Source: JBLHKW01 sp047618565 (GTDB taxonomy: Bacteria > Planctomycetota > UBA1135 > GCA-002686595). From it: DNA of 34,619 nucleotides. Made by a program: the position numbers and the translations under genes. Below, piece after piece: positions 31,530 to 34,619 of this stretch. The first letter of the stretch is position 1. Every line of letters starts with the position of its first letter. The notes beneath the pieces were generated by a model. It had not been told where the DNA came from. It worked only from the letters and a program-made list of their open reading frames with translations, and searched no databases. The stretch lies in NCBI GenBank assembly GCA_047618565.1, contig JBLHKW010000042.1, positions 1 through 34,619 of the forward strand. The letters run 5' to 3'.

Positions 31530-33182
31530 CTATCCGCCCGACGCCAAGCCCAGAAAATCCAGGATTGGAGCCAGGGCACCGTCCCACCATTCGTCCTCGG
31601 GCATGTCGACACGCTCATCATCGATGACGTATTGCCCGTCCGCGTTGCCGCCCATCGCGTAGGTACCGCGCGCATGCCCACCGACGGCCGCATAGCCGCG
31701 CGCCAGGCCGCCGATTGCGAGCAGTAGCGCGAGCGAGACACCGCCAAAGGAAAGCAGGCCAGCGAACGCGACCCCGCCCGCCGAGAGGATGAGCGCAGCG
31801 GAGAAACCGCCCATGGAACTGAGGACACCCAGGGAGCAGCCACCGAATGAGATCAGTCCGGCCGAGATGCCGCCTACACACAGGCCTCCGTAGGCGACCT
31901 CGCCCGCCGCGATCCAGCCCTTGGCGACGCGCCATTTCTGGCCCGGATACCGGCGACCGGAGTAGATGTGCACCAGCGGCAAGCCCAGGAAGGTCGCGCT
32001 GGACTTGAACTCGTAGGGCATCCCCATGCTCATCCAGCGCAACTCGTTCAAGCACCGGCGTAGCATTCCGCCGTGCACCTGCCAGGCACGCACGGGGTGT
32101 CCGTCGGCCAGGGCCTGCAGATCCTCACGGAAGGCCTGCGCGGTCTCGTAGCGTTGATCCACATCGTGGGCCATCGCCATGCGCACGACCGCCGATGCCT
32201 GTTTCGACGCGCGACTCTCGTGCGCCCGCACGGAGCGCGGCAGGTGTGACTTGATGGCCTCGAACACCTCCAGGGCGCTCTCTCCCTCGAATGGGCGCAC
32301 GCCGGTCAGGGCCTCGTACAGGGTGACGCCCAGGCTGTAGATGTCCGTGCGATGATCGACCCTGGTGCCCGAGAGCATGGCCTGCTCGGGCGACATGTAA
32401 TATGGAGTCCCGAGCGTGTCGCCCGTCATGGAGAGCGCCGGATCGCCCTCGCTCAGGGCCAGGCCAAAGTCGGCGACGACCGCCGTACCGTCCGCGCGCA
32501 GCAGGATGTTCGACGGCTTGATATCACGGTGAACGAGCCCTTTTTCGTGGGCTGCGCTCAGCGCATCGGCGACCTGCACGAGCAGCTGCGCCACGGCCTG
32601 CTCGTAGCCGATCGCGCCGGGCGCGAGACGCGGAGCACCGGCTGCTCGACGCAGCTCGTCCGCCGAGTAGCGGTTCTTCTCCGCGGCATCGAGCACGGTC
32701 GCCAGGGAGGGTCCCTCCACGAACTCCATCGCGATGTAGTTGTAGCCGCGCTCCTCGCCCACATCGTGGATCTGCACGATATTGGGGTGCTGCAACTTTG
32801 CGACGGCCAGGGCCTCACGCCGGAAACGGTCCGTGTGCTTGGCCTCGAGCGCCAGGCCGGGGCGCAGGAGCTTCAGAGCGACGGGGCGCTGCAGCTCGGT
32901 GTCCTGGGCCAGCCAGACGATCGCCATTCCCCCGCGCCCGATCTCGCGCTTCAGAATGTAGCGCCCGAACGGCGCATCGTGCACCAGCGGCAGCAGACCC
33001 GCGGGCACTGCTGCCAGGCCAGCCTCGATCATCTTCAGGCAGCGCTCGAGGCCCGGTCGGACGGTCACGTCCACGCGCGCCAGGTAGTCGGCACGGGATG
33101 GGCAACGTCCGGCGGCCAGGGCGTCGGAATACTCGGCCACCACCCGGTCCAGGAGGTCATCGATGGGTTCGCTTGTATCCAT
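31530..33182 (-). CDS. Ser/Thr protein kinase with a Gly-rich repeat C-terminus
   Basis: The protein has 550 residues. An N-terminal ~70-residue region is followed by a kinase domain with GRGGMA (82-87), Lys104, HRDIKPSN (Asp220), DFG (238-240) and GTPYYMSPEQ. Catalytic residues are intact. Residues about 360-410 hold a basic linker. From about 415 to 520 there is a repeated glycine-rich pattern (GWIAAGEVAYGG, GGISAGLISFGG, GGFSAALILSAGG, GGLARGYAAVGG) of about 10-12 residues per turn, which could form a membrane-associated or beta-helical domain. Such G-W-I-A-x-G tails occur in planctomycetal kinases. It starts 14 bases after the sigma factor stop, so the two are co-transcribed. Confidence 0.9.
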   Translation of the reverse strand: MDTSEPIDDLLDRVVAEYSDALAAGRCPSRADYLARVDVTVRPGLERCLKMIEAGLAAVPAGLLPLVHDAPFGRYILKREIGRGGMAIVWLAQDTELQRPVALKLLRPGLALEAKHTDRFRREALAVAKLQHPNIVQIHDVGEERGYNYIAMEFVEGPSLATVLDAAEKNRYSADELRRAAGAPRLAPGAIGYEQAVAQLLVQVADALSAAHEKGLVHRDIKPSNILLRADGTAVVADFGLALSEGDPALSMTGDTLGTPYYMSPEQAMLSGTRVDHRTDIYSLGVTLYEALTGVRPFEGESALEVFEAIKSHLPRSVRAHESRASKQASAVVRMAMAHDVDQRYETAQAFREDLQALADGHPVRAWQVHGGMLRRCLNELRWMSMGMPYEFKSSATFLGLPLVHIYSGRRYPGQKWRVAKGWIAAGEVAYGGLCVGGISAGLISFGGCSLGVLSSMGGFSAALILSAGGVAFAGLLSFGGVSLALLLAIGGLARGYAAVGGHARGTYAMGGNADGQYVIDDERVDMPEDEWWDGALAPILDFLGLASGG

Positions 33183-33196
33183 GGGCCTCTCGAGCG

Positions 33197-33793
33197 TCAG
33201 ACGTGGCCGGATTCGTCGCCGAATCCATCAGAAATCGGGTCGCCCTGCCAGGCGAGCAACGCCCGCCGATACAGGGAGTGGACCGCCGCCTCGCTGCGCC
33301 CCATACGCCCGGCCGCTGCGCGCGCCGACAACCCCTCGAACTGGCGCAGGCCGATCACGCGCTGGTATTCAGGAGCGAGAGCACGATAGCGCTGCTCGAG
33401 CCGTTCCTCGATCTCGCTCGCCATGACGCGTGTCGCTGGTCCCCAGGTCGCCGCGAGGATCTGGCTCGCGCGCGGACCACCGGCACTCCAGTCGGAGTGC
33501 TCCAGGCGCGCGGTCTGGCCATCGCGCTTCGCGGTCCGGATGGCGCGCACCGCGTCGACCACCGTGTTGCGCGCCAGTCGCGTCAGGAAGCGCCAGCGGC
33601 CCGCGTCCGCAGGCTCCTCGGCATTCCACGGGGGAAGGCCCTTCGCCACCAGGGCGCGCAGATAGACCTCCTGCACGAGATCGTCGATCTCTACCCGGGC
33701 GCGTAGGGCGCGACCGGTGAGGTGCACCAGCAGTAGCCGCAGGCGCCGCTCCTGTCGCGCAAGGCGATCTCCTGGATCTGGATCGATTCCCAT
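33197..33793 (-). CDS. ECF-type RNA polymerase sigma factor
   Basis: The protein has 198 residues. Region 2 contains EIDDLVQEVYLRALVAKG, followed by RWRFLTRLARNTVVDAVR. Region 4 contains YQRVIGLRQFEGLSARAAAGRMGRSEAAVHSLYRRAL, the helix-turn-helix that reads the -35 element. It resembles the planctomycetal ECF group that sits beside Ser/Thr kinases and is thought to be controlled by phosphorylation rather than by an anti-sigma factor; no anti-sigma gene is present. The ATG at 33793 is chosen because the upstream extension has no sigma-like sequence. It heads a four-gene cluster with two kinases and a zinc-ribbon protein. Confidence 0.9.
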   Translation of the reverse strand: MGIDPDPGDRLARQERRLRLLLVHLTGRALRARVEIDDLVQEVYLRALVAKGLPPWNAEEPADAGRWRFLTRLARNTVVDAVRAIRTAKRDGQTARLEHSDWSAGGPRASQILAATWGPATRVMASEIEERLEQRYRALAPEYQRVIGLRQFEGLSARAAAGRMGRSEAAVHSLYRRALLAWQGDPISDGFGDESGHV

Positions 33794-34023
33794 AAGAAAC
33801 TGGGGTCCCGGTCGGCCGCTCGAATCGCGCCGGTCCGAAATACCTGGGCAGCATGCATTCTCTGCCGTCCTGGTAGCGAGAGTCGAGCCCAGAATTCGAT
33901 CCTCGCTCCACCCGCCCGGCAAGGCCCAATCGCTCGCCCGGCAGGCGCTTCCGTGAGGGTTTGCCACGATCCGGCTCCACACGGTACGGTCGAGCGCATG
34001 GCCCCCATCTCGACACACGCCTC

Positions 34024-34218
34024 ATGAAGATCCTGCACTCGATCATCGCGCTGGTCTTCATCTTCATCGGCCTGTCGATCTACACCAAGACCGACAAGAC
34101 CACGCCGGCCCTTCTGGCGCTCCTGATCGGCAACGTGAGCCTGGCTGCCATAAGTATCGAGCGCGCCCTCGACAAGTCGCCCATCGAGCCCGGTCCGATC
34201 GACGACACGCGGTCATGA
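34024..34218 (+). CDS. small two-helix membrane protein
   Basis: The protein has 64 residues. MKILHSIIALVFIFIGLSIY and TPALLALLIGNVSLAAISIE give two membrane helices with a short charged loop (TKTDK) between. It has no strong ribosome binding site, and no family is recognised. It is transcribed away from the sigma factor gene. It could be a real small gene or a chance frame; hydrophobic codons and a clean ATG support the former. Confidence 0.55.
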   Translation: MKILHSIIALVFIFIGLSIYTKTDKTTPALLALLIGNVSLAAISIERALDKSPIEPGPIDDTRS

Positions 34219-34234
34219 TGACAGGTGCGCGCTG

Positions 34235-34326
34235 GCCCGGATTATTCATGACCACGCGGACGAAATCCCACGAACGGCCGGCTTCGCCGTCCTTTCGATC
34301 CCTGGCGGCTCATGAATAACCTGGGC
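34235..34326. repeat. 92-bp inverted-repeat element of a second type
   Basis: The 17-base arms GCCCGGATTATTCATGA (34235-34251) and TCATGAATAACCTGGGC (34310-34326) are inverted copies with 15 matches. An inner ACGGC/GCCGT hairpin lies in the middle. The ends differ from the palindrome family at 3847 and 26341. It looks like a small non-autonomous transposon remnant or terminator. Confidence 0.7.
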
Positions 34327-34366
34327 TAGGGATGGCACGCTCTTCTGCGGCGCAGGGTGACCGCAC

Positions 34367-34619
34367 ATGATGCCGCTCGAGTTCTACTGGGGTCACTTCC
34401 TGCGCACCCAGGTCACGACCGTCGACGGCTTCCTCTGGATGGTCGAGAGCGCGTTCCCGAGCTTCATGCTCTCGGTGCTGATGGTCTTCCTCGTCCTGGA
34501 ACCGCTCGAGTTCCTGCGACCCTGGCGCAAGGCGCAGAAGAAGATCCGGCCGCAACTCTGGATCGACGTGTTCTACACGCTCTTCAACACGCAGTTCATG
34601 TGGGTCCTGTTCGGGACCG
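34367..34619 (+). CDS. N-terminus of a sterol desaturase/fatty acid hydroxylase family protein (runs off the window)
   Basis: The frame begins at ATG 34367 with AGGGTGA seven bases upstream and continues to the window edge (84 codons). It has a membrane helix (FMLSVLMVFLVLEPLEFL), then RPWRKAQKKIRPQLWIDVFYTLFNTQFMW. This fits the beginning of sterol desaturase-like membrane oxygenases. The histidine-box region that would prove it lies outside the window, so the assignment is tentative. Confidence 0.6.
   Translation, partial: MMPLEFYWGHFLRTQVTTVDGFLWMVESAFPSFMLSVLMVFLVLEPLEFLRPWRKAQKKIRPQLWIDVFYTLFNTQFMWVLFGT

Overview
The window is about 34.6 kb of GC-rich bacterial DNA with roughly two dozen intact genes, most of them encoding exported proteins. 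Several traits together point to an uncultured or little-studied Planctomycetota (inference): a DUF1080 domain pair fused to a sorbosone-dehydrogenase-like propeller and coupled to a cytochrome c gene; a TIGR03790-family protein; an ECF sigma factor beside two Ser/Thr kinases; many lipoboxes and signal peptides; IPTL-CTERM-like tails; and C-terminal extensions of the type often seen in that phylum. No tRNA, rRNA or CRISPR array was seen, and no intact transposase.

Layout. 1-351 is the end of a gene with 96-bp tandem repeats. 596-5563 (+) holds an M14 carboxypeptidase, an Asp-box propeller, an S41-like protease, a YkuK-type RNase H fold protein and a TSP-C-like lipoprotein. 5602-15225 (-) is a long co-directional block: YWTD propeller, PQQ-like propeller, a frameshifted YceI, a class V aminotransferase with a Tat-like leader, the TIGR03790 protein, another propeller and an Ig-like lipoprotein. 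15476-19023 has an IPTL-tailed protein and two divergent beta-lactamase-fold serine hydrolases. 19188-22059 (-) has a di-heme cytochrome c peroxidase with a C-terminal extension and a ChaN/TraB-like protein with a YHS-like metal site. 22521-26341 (+) is the translationally coupled cytochrome c/dehydrogenase-DUF1080 pair. 26341-27723 is a decayed zone of long palindromes and two head-to-head truncated pseudogenes. 27761-33793 (-) is a probable sigma-kinase-zinc ribbon-kinase signalling operon. The right edge has a small membrane protein and the start of a sterol-desaturase-like gene.

The most unusual features are not single genes. (1) A family of palindromic elements with a shared terminal motif occurs at 3847-4013, 22413-22477 and 26341-26500; two of the three copies supply the TAG stop codon of the gene before them. 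(2) Two unrelated divergent genes, a glutamate-decarboxylase-like gene and a beta-helix gene, both lose their N-terminal halves at the same junction near 27265. (3) Single-base frameshifts interrupt otherwise well-preserved YceI and ChaN-like genes.

Functionally the window looks like a periplasmic/cell-surface module set (redox enzymes, hydrolases, propellers) next to a phosphorylation-linked sigma factor locus. Any regulatory link between them is not shown by the sequence.
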